Position numbers and translations under genes: made by a program
Origin: Ancylobacter vacuolatus
GTDB taxonomy: Bacteria > Pseudomonadota > Alphaproteobacteria > Rhizobiales > Xanthobacteraceae
Assembly: GCF_030813595.1 (NCBI RefSeq)
Contig: NZ_JAUSUH010000013.1
Location: 62,001 to 126,000, forward strand
DNA: 64,000 bases
Direction of reading: 5' to 3'
Shown: piece by piece, positions 43,728 through 56,696 of the stretch
How positions within the stretch are numbered: position 1 is the first letter of the stretch
How the letters are laid out: the number at the start of each line of letters is the position of its first letter
Notes under the pieces: model-generated
Seen by the model: only the letters and a program-made list of their open reading frames with translations
What the model was told of the DNA's origin: nothing
The model's database searches: none

Positions 43728-43731
<4 letters not shown>
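42880..43731 (-). CDS. prmC: Peptide chain release factor N5-glutamine methyltransferase
   Basis: PrmC, 283 residues, GTG start at 43731 overlapping the prfA stop (GTGA). N-terminal helical domain to about residue 90, ending [23 protein letters not shown]-binding [20 protein letters not shown] near residue 118; the catalytic NPPY is in [20 protein letters not shown] near 186. It methylates the Gln of the GGQ motif in RF1/RF2, and its substrate gene prfA lies directly upstream. Confidence 0.97.
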
Positions 43732-44825
<1,094 letters not shown>

Positions 44826-44835
44826 GCGGCGGCAC

Positions 44836-47103
44836 TCACAGCGGCAGGCCCGCCTTCGCGGCGAAGGCGGCGAGTTGGGGGCGCAGCGAGTGAACCTCGC
44901 CGCGAATGCCGAGCAGCGGTTCGACAAAGGCGGAAGCAGCCGGCAGGTCGAGTTCGAGCAGCATGGCCTTCACCGGGCCATAGGAGGCCGGGGAGACCGA
45001 GAGCCGGCGATAGCCGATAGCGGCCAGCGCCAGCGCCTCCAGCGGGCGCGAGGCGAGTTCGCCGCACAGCGTGACCGGCTTGCCGTACTCGGCCGCCTTA
45101 TCGATGATCATCTTCAGCGCCCGCAGCGCCGCCGGGGCCAGCGGGTCGAAGCGGTCGGCGACGCGCGAATTGCCGCGATCGGCGGCGTAGAGGAACTGCA
45201 CCAGGTCGTTGGAGCCGACCGAGGCGAAATCCACCCGGCTGAACAGCAGGTCGAGCTGGAACAGCAGCGCCGGCACTTCCAGCATCACCCCCACCAGCAC
45301 GCGCTCGGGCAGGCCGTGGCCGTGCCGGCGCAGATGGGTCAGCTCGCGCTCGACGATATGGTGGGCGCGGTCATATTCCTCCACCGCCGACACCATCGGG
45401 AAAATGAGTCGCAGCTCGCGCCCGGTGGCGGCGCGCAGCAAGGCGCGAATCTGGCTGCGCAGCAGGCCGGGCCGGTCAAGGCCGAGGCGGATAGCGCGCC
45501 AGCCCAGCGCCGGGTTCTCCTCCTCGATCGCCCGCATATAGGGCAGCACCTTGTCGCCGCCGATATCGAGGGTGCGGAACACCACCGGCCGGTCGCCCGC
45601 CGCGTCCAGCACCGAGCGGTAGAGCTTTAGCTGCTCATTGGTGCGCGGGAAGGCGGAGGCGATCATGAACTGAAGTTCGGTGCGGAACAGGCCGATGCCG
45701 GTCGCGCCGGTCTCCTCAATATGCGGCAGGTCGACCAGCAGGCCGGCATTGAGATGCAGCTCGATCGGCGTGCCGTCCTTGGTGACGGTCGGCACGTCGC
45801 GCAGGGCGGCGTAGCGCTCCAGCCGCTTGGCACGGAAGCGCACCTTTTCGGCATAGGCGCTTTCGACATCGGCCGGCGGGCGGATATGCACCTCGCCGCT
45901 GACGCCGTCGACAATCACCGCGTCGCCAGCATCGACCTGGCCGACCACGTTCTCCATGTGGCCGACGGCGGATATGCCGAGCGCCCGGGCGACGATCGTC
46001 AGATGGCTGGTCGCCGCGCCTTCTTCCAGCACGAGGCCGCGAATCCGGGTGCGGTCATAGTCCAGCAGCGCCGCCGGGCTCATATTGCGGGCGACGATGA
46101 TGGCGTTGTCGGGCAGCCGGTCATGGTCCGAGCCGGCAGTGCGGCCGGTGAGCTGGCGCAGCAGGCGGTTGGCCAGATCGTCCAGATCGTGCATCCGCTC
46201 GCGCAGATAGGGATCGGTCATGCGCAGCATGCGGGCGCGGGTGTCGGACTGCACCCGCTCCACCGCGCCTTCGGCGGTGAGCCCGGTCATCACAGCCTCG
46301 CGCATGCGGCCGATCCAGCCGCGGTCATGGGCGAACATGCGGTAGGCTTCGAGGATCTCGCGGTGCTCGCCCACGCGGGCGACGCCCTCATCCTCCAGCA
46401 TGGTGTCGATCGAGGCGCGCAGCGTGTCCACCGCGCCGTCGAGCCGCTTCAGCTCGGCGGGCAGGTCGTCGGCGATGACCTTGGTGACTTCGATGCGCGG
46501 CTCGTGCAGCACCACATGGCCGAGGCCGATGCCTTCCGAGAGCGCAAGTCCCTTGAGATGCAGCGGCCGGCGCGCGGCCGGCTCGGCGCCGGGCAGCGCC
46601 ATCGCGGTCAGTTCGCCCGAGGCGATGATCTCGGCCAGCACCATGGCCGTGGTCTGCAGCGCCTCGATCTCCTCCTCGGTATAGGAGCGGTGGGCGCGGT
46701 TCTGCACGACAAGCACGCCGAGCGTGTTGCCGGCACGCAGGATCGGCACGCCGAGGAAGGAGTGGTAGATTTCCTCGCCCGTTTCCGGCCGGTAGGAGAA
46801 GGCCGGGTGCGCCTGCGCATTGGACAGGCTGATCGGCTCGGCCTCGCGGGCCACCGTGCCGACGAGGCCCTCGTCGATCCGCATCACCGTGAGATGCACG
46901 GCGGTGCGGTTCAGGCCCTCGGTCGCATAGAGCTCAAGCGTGCCATCGACGCGCAGCACATAGACCGAGCACACCTCGGCCACCATGTTGGCCGCGATCA
47001 GCACCACGATCTTGTCGAGGCGGTCCTGCGCGCTCACCGGCTCCGCCATGACCTCGCGGAGACGCCTCAAAAGCACGCGCGGGCCGCCGAGCGCGCCACG
47101 CAT
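44836..47103 (-). CDS. ptsP: Phosphoenolpyruvate-protein phosphotransferase of the nitrogen PTS (EI-Ntr)
   Basis: Protein of 755 residues from the ATG at 47103. GAF domain at residues ~20-165 ([40 protein letters not shown]), then the Enzyme I domains. The phospho-acceptor His is in [20 protein letters not shown] near residue 360. PEP-binding [16 protein letters not shown] near 470, [16 protein letters not shown] near 500, and the C-terminal [20 protein letters not shown] near 640 with [20 protein letters not shown]. It passes phosphate from PEP to NPr and then EIIA-Ntr, linking nitrogen status to PHA, potassium and stress control. Flanked by lysC upstream and prfA downstream. Confidence 0.97.
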   Translation of the reverse strand: MRGALGGPRVLLRRLREVMAEPVSAQDRLDKIVVLIAANMVAEVCSVYVLRVDGTLELYATEGLNRTAVHLTVMRIDEGLVGTVAREAEPISLSNAQAHPAFSYRPETGEEIYHSFLGVPILRAGNTLGVLVVQNRAHRSYTEEEIEALQTTAMVLAEIIASGELTAMALPGAEPAARRPLHLKGLALSEGIGLGHVVLHEPRIEVTKVIADDLPAELKRLDGAVDTLRASIDTMLEDEGVARVGEHREILEAYRMFAHDRGWIGRMREAVMTGLTAEGAVERVQSDTRARMLRMTDPYLRERMHDLDDLANRLLRQLTGRTAGSDHDRLPDNAIIVARNMSPAALLDYDRTRIRGLVLEEGAATSHLTIVARALGISAVGHMENVVGQVDAGDAVIVDGVSGEVHIRPPADVESAYAEKVRFRAKRLERYAALRDVPTVTKDGTPIELHLNAGLLVDLPHIEETGATGIGLFRTELQFMIASAFPRTNEQLKLYRSVLDAAGDRPVVFRTLDIGGDKVLPYMRAIEEENPALGWRAIRLGLDRPGLLRSQIRALLRAATGRELRLIFPMVSAVEEYDRAHHIVERELTHLRRHGHGLPERVLVGVMLEVPALLFQLDLLFSRVDFASVGSNDLVQFLYAADRGNSRVADRFDPLAPAALRALKMIIDKAAEYGKPVTLCGELASRPLEALALAAIGYRRLSVSPASYGPVKAMLLELDLPAASAFVEPLLGIRGEVHSLRPQLAAFAAKAGLPL

Positions 47104-47182
47104 TGGCCGTCCTCGGTTTCCGGGAGCCGCTATCCCGGAGCGTCTTAACGCGGCGCGACTCGCGCCGCGCCGTTGCCTGAAC

Positions 47183-48433
47183 TCAGGCGTCCAGCCCGTA
47201 TACCGAATGCAGCGTTCGCACGGCAAGCTCGGTATAGGCGGCGTCGATCAGCACCGAGATCTTGATCTCGGAGGTGGAGATGGCGCGGATGTTGATTCCG
47301 CGCTCGGAAAGCGACTTGAACGCACGGGCCGCCACGCCGGCATGGCTCCGCATGCCGATGCCGATGATCGACACCTTCACCACATCCGTCGCGCCTTCGA
47401 TGCTCTGGAAGCCGATCTGGTCGCGCACGCCGGCGAGCGTGGCCTTGGCGCGTTCGAAATCGGTGGTCGGCACGGTGAAGGTGATGTCGGTGAAGCCCTC
47501 GGCCGAGATGTTCTGGACGATCATGTCGACATTGATGTTCGCTTCCGCGAGCGGCACGAACACGTTCGCCGCGATGCCGGGCTGGTCCGGCACATGGCGG
47601 ATGCTGACCTGGGCTTCGTCCCGGGCGAAGGCGATGCCGGTGACGACTTCACTCTCCACGATTTCCTCCTCGTCGCAAATCAGGGTGCCGGGCGGGTCGC
47701 CGGCGGTCTTGAGTTCCGGTGCGTCCGGATCGGTGAAGCTGGAGCGCACGAAGGTGCGGACCTTGTGTACCATGGCCAGCTCGACCGAGCGCACCTGAAG
47801 CACCTTGGCGCCGAGCGACGCCATTTCCAGCATTTCCTCGAAGGCGATCTTCTCCAGCCGGCGCGCCTTCGGCACGATGCGCGGGTCGGTGGTGTAGACG
47901 CCGTCGACATCGGTGTAGATGTCGCAACGGTCGGCCTTGATGCCGGCGGCGATCGCCACCGCTGAGGTGTCCGAGCCGCCGCGCCCGAGCGTGGTGAGGC
48001 GCCCGCTCGGCAGGTGGATGCCCTGGAAGCCGGCGATGACAGCCACCTCGCCCTGGGCGAAGCGGTTGATGATCTCCTCGCCATTCACGTCGAGAATGCG
48101 CGCCGCGCCATGGGCGTCGTCGGTCGAGATCGGCAGCTGCCAGCCGAGCCAGGAGCGGGCCGAGATGCCCATCTCCTGCAGCACGATGGCCAGCAGGCCG
48201 GAGGTCACCTGTTCGCCGGAGGCGACGATGGAATCATATTCGCGCGCATCGTGCAGCAGGGCGGCCTCGCGGCACCAGGCGACCAGCTCATTGGTCTTGC
48301 CGGACATGGCCGAGACGACGACCGCGACCTGGTGGCCGGCCTCCACTTCCCGTTTGACGTGCCGCGCAACAATGCGAATGCGCTCAATGTTGGCGACCGA
48401 GGTGCCGCCGAACTTCATCACCAGACGTGCCAT
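47183..48433 (-). CDS. lysC: Aspartate kinase
   Basis: Aspartokinase, 416 residues from the ATG at 48433. Kinase domain: [20 protein letters not shown] (KFGGTS), [48 protein letters not shown] and [18 protein letters not shown]. Two C-terminal ACT domains ([60 protein letters not shown]) bind Lys/Thr for feedback control. This is the monofunctional, class II-like form. It starts the aspartate-family pathway (Lys, Thr, Met, DAP). ubiG is divergent; ptsP follows on the same strand. Confidence 0.97.
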   Translation of the reverse strand: MARLVMKFGGTSVANIERIRIVARHVKREVEAGHQVAVVVSAMSGKTNELVAWCREAALLHDAREYDSIVASGEQVTSGLLAIVLQEMGISARSWLGWQLPISTDDAHGAARILDVNGEEIINRFAQGEVAVIAGFQGIHLPSGRLTTLGRGGSDTSAVAIAAGIKADRCDIYTDVDGVYTTDPRIVPKARRLEKIAFEEMLEMASLGAKVLQVRSVELAMVHKVRTFVRSSFTDPDAPELKTAGDPPGTLICDEEEIVESEVVTGIAFARDEAQVSIRHVPDQPGIAANVFVPLAEANINVDMIVQNISAEGFTDITFTVPTTDFERAKATLAGVRDQIGFQSIEGATDVVKVSIIGIGMRSHAGVAARAFKSLSERGINIRAISTSEIKISVLIDAAYTELAVRTLHSVYGLDA

Positions 48434-48592
48434 TGCGGGAAACCGTACCGTGTTCTTCTGTGGGGCCGGGCGGGAGAATGTGAGCTCCCGGCCCAAAAGG
48501 CGCGTATACATATCCACCTCGTGCCGCGCCCGCAACGCCGTCGCGCGAGCTTGGAATCCCTCTCGGCACCGCCGGGCGAAGATGAGGCGTCG

Positions 48593-49342
48593 ATGACCGC
48601 AACCGCCACCACCGTCGATCCCCGCGAAGTGGAACGCTTTGCCGCGCTCGCCGCCGAATGGTGGAATCCGCGCGGCAAGATGCGGGTGCTGCACCGGTTC
48701 AATCCGGTGCGGCTGGCCTATCTGCGCGAGAAGATCACCGCCCATTTCGGCCGTGACCCGCGCGCCATCCGCCCGCTGGAAGGGCTGCGCCTGCTCGATA
48801 TCGGCTGCGGCGGCGGGCTGCTCAGCGAGCCGCTGGCCCGCATGGGCGCGGATGTCACCGGCATCGACCCGGCCGAGCGCAATGTGCGGATCGCCGCGCT
48901 GCATGCGCAAGAGAGCGATATTCCGGTCGACTACCGCGCCACCACGGCCGAGGCGCTGGCCGACGCCGGCGAGCGATTCGACGTCGTCATGGCGATGGAA
49001 GTGGTGGAGCATGTCGCCGATGTCGACCTGTTCCTCGCCCGCGCGGCGGAGATGGTGAAGCCGGGCGGCTTGTTCGTGGCGGCGACGCTGAACCGCACCA
49101 AGCGCTCCTTCGCCCTCGCCATTGTCGGGGCCGAATATGTGCTCGGCTGGCTGCCGCGCGGCACGCATGACTGGAAGCGCTTCGTTACCCCCGAGGAGCT
49201 GCAGGCGGCGCTGGAGACCGGCGGGCTCGACGTGATCGCGCGCGAGGGTGTGGTGTTCAACCCGCTGGCGGATGAATGGCGGCGCTCCAGCGACCTCTCG
49301 GTCAACTACATGATGCTGGCGGAGCGCCGCGCGGCGGCCTAG
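48593..49342 (+). CDS. ubiG: Ubiquinone biosynthesis O-methyltransferase
   Basis: UbiG, 249 residues from the ATG at 48593. [20 protein letters not shown] and [13 protein letters not shown] are UbiG hallmarks. SAM motif [20 protein letters not shown] near residue 66, [38 protein letters not shown] near 130 and [18 protein letters not shown] near 185. It performs both O-methylations in ubiquinone synthesis at the membrane. Divergent from lysC, a conserved pairing in alphaproteobacteria. Confidence 0.97.
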   Translation: MTATATTVDPREVERFAALAAEWWNPRGKMRVLHRFNPVRLAYLREKITAHFGRDPRAIRPLEGLRLLDIGCGGGLLSEPLARMGADVTGIDPAERNVRIAALHAQESDIPVDYRATTAEALADAGERFDVVMAMEVVEHVADVDLFLARAAEMVKPGGLFVAATLNRTKRSFALAIVGAEYVLGWLPRGTHDWKRFVTPEELQAALETGGLDVIAREGVVFNPLADEWRRSSDLSVNYMMLAERRAAA

Positions 49343-49433
49343 CATCGCCGTCCCGGCACGCATCGTCCGGTACGCCGGAACCATTCGGCGGGCGGCGGCT
49401 TATCGGTGCGATGCCACCGCCGGAACCCCCATC

Positions 49434-50705
49434 ATGCGCGCCTCCGTCCCCACTGCCGCGTTGCTCTCCCCGCTCGCGGCGCTTGCCGCGCTGAACCTGT
49501 TCCTCGCCGATGTGCGCGACGGCCTCGGGCCGTTTCTCGGCGTGTTCCTGCAGGAAAAGAACTGGAGCCCGGCCGAGATCGGCCTCGTCATGACGCTGGG
49601 CGGGCTGGTCGCCATGCTGGCAACCATGCCGATGGGGGCGCTGGTCGATGCGAGCCGGGCCAAGCGGGCGATCATCGTGTTCGGTTCGGTGGCGATCCTG
49701 GCGGCCTCGCTGACCATCCTCGCCGTACCCTATTTCGCGGCGGTGGCGGTGGCGCAGGCGGTGAACGGCATCGCCGCCGCCGCGCTGTTGCCGGCGATTG
49801 CCGGCCTCACGCTGGGGCTGGTCGGGCCGGCCGGTTTCGACCGGCAGCTGGGGCGCAACGAAGCGTTCAACCATGCCGGCAACATCCTCGCCGCCGTGCT
49901 GGCGGGCGTGCTCGGCTGGTGGTTTGGGCTGCCGGCGGTGTTCGCGCTGCTCGGCGCGATGGCGGTTCTCGGCGCGCTGTCGGTGCTGGCGATCCCGGCG
50001 GATGCCATCGACCATGAGGCGGCGCGCGGCGGGGCTGCCGCCCCGGCCGGGGCGGGCAAAGCTCACGAGAGCATCGGCCGGCTGCTGCGCGAGCCGGCGC
50101 TGGTCACGGCGGCGGTCACGTTTGGCCTGTTCCATCTCGGCAATGCGGCGATGCTGCCGCTGTTCGGCCAGGCCATGGTCGCCACCGCTGGGGCAGACCC
50201 GAGCGCCCTGACCGCGACCACGGTCGTGGTGGCGCAGGGCACGATGATCCCGATGGCGCTCGTCGCCGCCTGGCTCGGCGCGCGACGCGGCTATCGGCTC
50301 GTGCTGCTGCTCGCCCTCGCGGCGCTGCCGATTCGCGGGGTGATCGCGGCGGCGGCGGTGTATTACGGCGCCGCCTGGGCGCTGATCCCGGTGCAGGTTC
50401 TCGACGGCGTTGGCGCCGGCCTGCTCGGGGTGGCGACGCCCGGCCTCGTCGCCCGCATCCTCGCCGGATCGGGCCGTTTCAATCTCGGCCTCGGCTTCGC
50501 GATGACGGCGCAGGGCATCGGCGCCTCGCTTTCCACCCTGCTTGGCGGCGTGGTGGCGCAGCAGCTCGGCTATCCCTCCGCCTTCCTCGCCCTGGGCGCC
50601 GTGGCGCTGCTGGCGGCCGGCGCCTATGTCATCGGCGGCTGCCCGGGCGGCACCGCTCCCGGGCGGGGCGGCACCGTCCCGGAGGTGGAGCCGGCGGCGG
50701 CCTGA
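49434..50705 (+). CDS. MFS transporter
   Basis: Membrane protein of 423 residues with about twelve helices. The loop after helix 2 (GLVAMLATMPMGALVDASRA, then KRAIIVFG) is the MFS motif A region. An amphipathic central linker around residue 205 (EAARGGAAAPAGAGKAHESI) separates the halves. The repeat of the pattern in the second half (GLGFAMTAQGIGASLSTLLG) fits a drug- or metabolite-exporting MFS protein. Substrate unknown. It sits between ubiG and clpB. Confidence 0.92.
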   Translation: MRASVPTAALLSPLAALAALNLFLADVRDGLGPFLGVFLQEKNWSPAEIGLVMTLGGLVAMLATMPMGALVDASRAKRAIIVFGSVAILAASLTILAVPYFAAVAVAQAVNGIAAAALLPAIAGLTLGLVGPAGFDRQLGRNEAFNHAGNILAAVLAGVLGWWFGLPAVFALLGAMAVLGALSVLAIPADAIDHEAARGGAAAPAGAGKAHESIGRLLREPALVTAAVTFGLFHLGNAAMLPLFGQAMVATAGADPSALTATTVVVAQGTMIPMALVAAWLGARRGYRLVLLLALAALPIRGVIAAAAVYYGAAWALIPVQVLDGVGAGLLGVATPGLVARILAGSGRFNLGLGFAMTAQGIGASLSTLLGGVVAQQLGYPSAFLALGAVALLAAGAYVIGGCPGGTAPGRGGTVPEVEPAAA

Positions 50706-50881
50706 GCAAAATCCGCTCTTGATCCTGCGCAACGCCCTTCCGTTGCCGATCCGCCACACTACATGAGGACCGACGGATCGCCACAACGGGGTCCGTTGCG
50801 GCGGCCGGGATACGGGCGCCGTCGTCCCGAGTGACCGTTCGTGCCGATCAGGGCGGACGGGGGGCCAGGAGGCTTTGCGAC

Positions 50882-53500
<2,619 letters not shown>

Positions 53501-53535
53501 CGGCCTCCATACGCCGCATCATCGGGTAAAAGACC

Positions 53536-53565
53536 GAAGGGCCCTCTCGCGGGGGCCCTTCTTGC
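53536..53565 (+). terminator. Rho-independent terminator after clpB
   Basis: GAAGGGCCC-TCTCGCGG-GGGCCCTTC followed by TTGC; stem of nine bases with a short T-run. Confidence 0.75.
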
Positions 53566-53582
53566 ATGAGCGGAGGAGTGGA

Positions 53583-54002
53583 ATGCCGATACCGATGGAG
53601 CTGCAGCACGCATCCGACGATTTCGAGCGCTTCCTTGCCGATGCCCGCGACGGATCGGGCCTTGCCACCCGCAACCAGACCTACACCATGGTCGAGGGGG
53701 TGCTGCGCACCTTCCGCCGCCGGCTGGCGGTGCAGCAGGCGCTCGACTTCGCCGATGCGCTGCCGCCGCTCCTGCGCGCCATCTTCGTCTCCCGCTGGGA
53801 CCTTGCCGAGCCGGTGCTGCCCTTCGCCGACCGGGCGACGCTGACGCGGGAGGTGCAGGGCCTGCGCCAGCACCACAATTTCGCGCCCGACAGCTGCCTC
53901 GCCGACGTGGCGCGGGCGCTGCGCCGTCATGTCGACACGGAAGCGTTCGACCGGGTGCTGGCGACGCTGCCGGAAGGCGCGGCGGATTTCTGGCGCGCCT
54001 GA
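53583..54002 (+). CDS. DUF2267 domain protein
   Basis: Protein of 139 residues from the ATG at 53583, with CGGAGGAG six bases upstream; longer frames run into the terminator. DUF2267 is a helical repeat: ATRNQTYTMVEGVLRTFRRR and LAVQQALDFADALPPLLRAI form the first half, TREVQGLRQHHNFAPDSCLA then DVARALRRHVDTEAFDRVLA and TLPEGAADFW the second. Function unknown, cytoplasmic. It follows clpB but has its own terminator on each side. Confidence 0.88.
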   Translation: MPIPMELQHASDDFERFLADARDGSGLATRNQTYTMVEGVLRTFRRRLAVQQALDFADALPPLLRAIFVSRWDLAEPVLPFADRATLTREVQGLRQHHNFAPDSCLADVARALRRHVDTEAFDRVLATLPEGAADFWRA

Positions 54003-54019
54003 TCGCCCCGCCGATCAAG

Positions 54020-54048
54020 CAAAAGGGCGCCGCGCGGCGCCCTTTTTC
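54020..54048. terminator. Bidirectional terminator (DUF2267 gene / galU)
   Basis: AAAAGGGCGCC-GCGC-GGCGCCCTTTTT between convergent genes, with A- and T-runs on either side. Confidence 0.93.
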
Positions 54049-54078
54049 CATTCGGCAATGTCCGGGCGACCCGCCGGC

Positions 54079-54969
54079 TCAGCCCCTCGCCAGCAGCGCG
54101 TCGAGCTCGGGGCGGAAGGCGCCGGAGATTTCCGGATTGTCCAGCGCATAGGCGACATTGGCCATCAGGAAGCCGAGCTTCGAGCCGCAATCATAGATCG
54201 CGCCGTCAAAGGTGACGCTGTAGAAATCCTGCGTCTGCGCCAGCTTCAGCATGGAATCGGTCAGCTGGATCTCGTTGCCGGCGCCGCGCTCCTGGGTGGC
54301 GAGCAGGTCGAAGATCTCCGGCTGCAGGATATAGCGGCCGGAAATGGCGAGGTTGGACGGGGCATCGTGCTTCTTCGGCTTTTCGACCATGCGGGCGATC
54401 TTGTGCACGCCATCGGCCATTTCGTCGCCGAGGCCGACAATGCCGTATTGGTCGGTCTGCTCGGGCGGCACCTCATAGACCGCGAGATGGTTGCCGCCGC
54501 CGGTGCGCTTGTAGGCTTCGGCCATCTGGCCGAGGCAGCCCTTGCCGTTGGTCGGCTTGTGCAGCATGTCCGGCAGCAGCAGCGCGAAGGGCTCGTTGCC
54601 GATGATGTCGCGGGCGCACCACACCGCATGGCCGAGGCCGAGCGGAAGCTGCTGGCGGGTGAAGCTGGTGGCGCCGGGACCCATGGTCTCCTCGCGCAGC
54701 AGTTCCAGCATCTTGAGCTTGCCGCGCTCCTGCAGCGTGTCTTCCAGCTCGTATTGGCGGTCGAAATGGTCCTCGATCACGCCCTTGTTGCGGCCGGTGA
54801 CGAAGACGATGTGCTCGATGCCGGCGGCGCGCGCCTCGTCCACCACATGCTGCACGACGGGACGATCCACCACGGTCAGCATTTCCTTCGGCACCGCCTT
54901 GGTGGCGGGCAGGAAGCGCGTGCCGAGGCCGGCGACGGGGAGGATCGCTTTGCGAATAGGTTTTACCAT
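54079..54969 (-). CDS. galU: UTP-glucose-1-phosphate uridylyltransferase
   Basis: GalU, 296 residues. Nucleotide-binding KAILPVAGLGTRFLPATKAV (GLGTRFLP) near residue 7, VPKEMLTVVDRPVVQHVVDE, FVTGRNKGVIEDHFD near 56, GLGHAVWCARDIIGNEPFAL with LLPDML near 110, and ARMVEKPKKHDAPSNLAISG near 193. It makes UDP-glucose for exopolysaccharide, LPS and membrane glycolipids. ATG at 54969; the 250 bases upstream separate it from the divergent transglycosylase gene and show no clear promoter. Confidence 0.97.
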   Translation of the reverse strand: MVKPIRKAILPVAGLGTRFLPATKAVPKEMLTVVDRPVVQHVVDEARAAGIEHIVFVTGRNKGVIEDHFDRQYELEDTLQERGKLKMLELLREETMGPGATSFTRQQLPLGLGHAVWCARDIIGNEPFALLLPDMLHKPTNGKGCLGQMAEAYKRTGGGNHLAVYEVPPEQTDQYGIVGLGDEMADGVHKIARMVEKPKKHDAPSNLAISGRYILQPEIFDLLATQERGAGNEIQLTDSMLKLAQTQDFYSVTFDGAIYDCGSKLGFLMANVAYALDNPEISGAFRPELDALLARG

Positions 54970-55216
54970 CGGGGAAATATGCCGCTTTTGATGACGCAGG
55001 TTCAGGCCGAAAGAGCGAAACTCGTAACCGAACGAGCTTAACGCTTCGCTTGTGTCAATAAACCGGCGGGTTAACGCGGAGGTGGCGGAATAGGTTCCCC
55101 CGCGTTCACTTTCCGCGCGATGCGGCGGTGCCGCTGAGGAAAGTGACGCGGCGTTAACACCCCCGCAACCATGAGACTGGCCTAATCATCGCCGGTTTCT
55201 GCGTTAGGATTGCCTC

Positions 55217-56593
55217 ATGGTTCACCGCACGGCCTCCGACCGGGGGCATGCCGGCCTCATTGCCGGCGTCGCCATCGTCTGCTTCGGCCTTGCCGGGTGC
55301 GCAGGCTCCGACGACATAACCGGCGCGTTTGCCACGCCGCCGGCCGCCCAGGCCAATGCGCCGCGCACGGTGGCGCAGGCGCGGCCGCAGGTCCGCCCGT
55401 CGGCCGCCCCCACCGCCGCCGCGCCGTCCACCCATCCCGACATGACCCCCGCCGCTTTGGCCCGCGACGAAGCCAATTTCAGCCGCTGCATCGCCGCGCT
55501 GGAGCCGAAGGCGCGGGCGGCGGGCGTCTCCGCCGCCGGCTTCCGCCGCTACACGGCGGGGCTCAAGCCCGATATGGGCATCATGGAGAAGCTGCAGACC
55601 CAGCCCGAATTCACCCGCACCGCCGGCGACTATGTCGAGATGCTGGTCTCCGAGACCCGCATCCGCAAGGGCCGCGAGGCGATGGCGCAGAACGCGGCCG
55701 TGTTCGCCGAGGTCGAGCGCCAATATGGCGTCGACCGCTATGTCGTCGCCGCCATCTGGGGCATCGAGACCAATTACGGCAGCGCGCGCGGCTCCTATCC
55801 GGTAATCGAGGCCACCGGCACGCTCGCCTGCGTCGGCCGCCGCAAGCCCTATTTCCGCGACGAGTTCGTCGCCGCGCTGCGCATCGTCGACCGGGGCGAT
55901 ATTCCCGAGAGCCATCTGCGCGGCTCCTGGGCCGGCGCCTTCGGCCTCACCCAGTTCATGCCCACCGCCTTCCAGCGCGACGCGGTGGATTTCGACGGCG
56001 ACGGCCACCGCAATGTGGTGGATTCGGTGGCGGACGCCATGGGCTCCACCGCCAACAAGCTGAAGCGCGGCGGCTGGCAGCAGGGTCGCAGCTGGGGCTA
56101 TGAGGTGGTGCTGCCGCGCCGCTTCGACTATCTGCTCGCCGACAAGAACATCCGCAAGCCGATGCGCGAATGGGCGGCGCTCGGCATTCATCGCCCCGAT
56201 GGCCGGCCGATGCCGCCGGCCGGCGAGACCGCTTATCTGTTGCTGCCCGCCGGCGCCAAGGGCCCGGCCTTCCTGATGACCGACAATTTCAAGGCCATTC
56301 TCAGCTACAACCCGGCCGACGCCTATGCGCTCGCCATCGGCCATCTCGCTGATCGCCTGCGCGGCGGGGGCCCCTTCGTCCAGCCCTGGCCGGACCAGCG
56401 CGCTCTCTCGCGCAATGAGCGCTCGGAACTGCAGAAGCGCCTCGCCTCGCGCGGCTATGAGGTCGGCACGCCCGACGGCGCGATCGGCGCGCAGACGCGG
56501 GCGGCGGTGCGCGATTATCAGGTCGCGGTGGGCCTGCCGCCGGATGGCATGGCCAGCGGCGAGGTGCTGGAGAGCCTGCGCGGCGGGTCCTGA
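55217..56593 (+). CDS. Lytic murein transglycosylase (MltB type) with peptidoglycan-binding domain
   Basis: Protein of 458 residues. Lipoprotein-like signal: IAGVAIVCFGLAGCAG (lipobox LAGC, residue ~31). After an Ala/Pro linker comes the SLT_2 domain (residues ~85-370): MGIMEKLQTQPEFTRTAGDY, catalytic Glu in VVAAIWGIETNYGSARGSYP near 183, WAGAFGLTQFMPTAFQRDAV near 240. C-terminal PG_binding_1 (residues ~395-455): LQKRLASRGYEVGTPDGAIG and AVRDYQVAVGLPPDGMASGE. It cleaves glycan strands leaving 1,6-anhydro ends. The next gene is a periplasmic SGNH protein on the same strand. Confidence 0.95.
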   Translation: MVHRTASDRGHAGLIAGVAIVCFGLAGCAGSDDITGAFATPPAAQANAPRTVAQARPQVRPSAAPTAAAPSTHPDMTPAALARDEANFSRCIAALEPKARAAGVSAAGFRRYTAGLKPDMGIMEKLQTQPEFTRTAGDYVEMLVSETRIRKGREAMAQNAAVFAEVERQYGVDRYVVAAIWGIETNYGSARGSYPVIEATGTLACVGRRKPYFRDEFVAALRIVDRGDIPESHLRGSWAGAFGLTQFMPTAFQRDAVDFDGDGHRNVVDSVADAMGSTANKLKRGGWQQGRSWGYEVVLPRRFDYLLADKNIRKPMREWAALGIHRPDGRPMPPAGETAYLLLPAGAKGPAFLMTDNFKAILSYNPADAYALAIGHLADRLRGGGPFVQPWPDQRALSRNERSELQKRLASRGYEVGTPDGAIGAQTRAAVRDYQVAVGLPPDGMASGEVLESLRGGS

Positions 56594-56696
56594 TGCCGGC
56601 GCTCCGGTGCGGGGGTCTTGAAACAGCCGCGATAATGGTTCACCCGTGCGAGGGGTGCCGGTGTCGGCATCGCTACAGGCACGCGGGAGACGGCTC

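Noticed and set aside
50706-50881. Possible heat-shock (sigma-32 type) promoter of clpB
   Set aside because: A CTTGAT word exists near 50718 but no matching -10 at acceptable spacing could be identified by eye.
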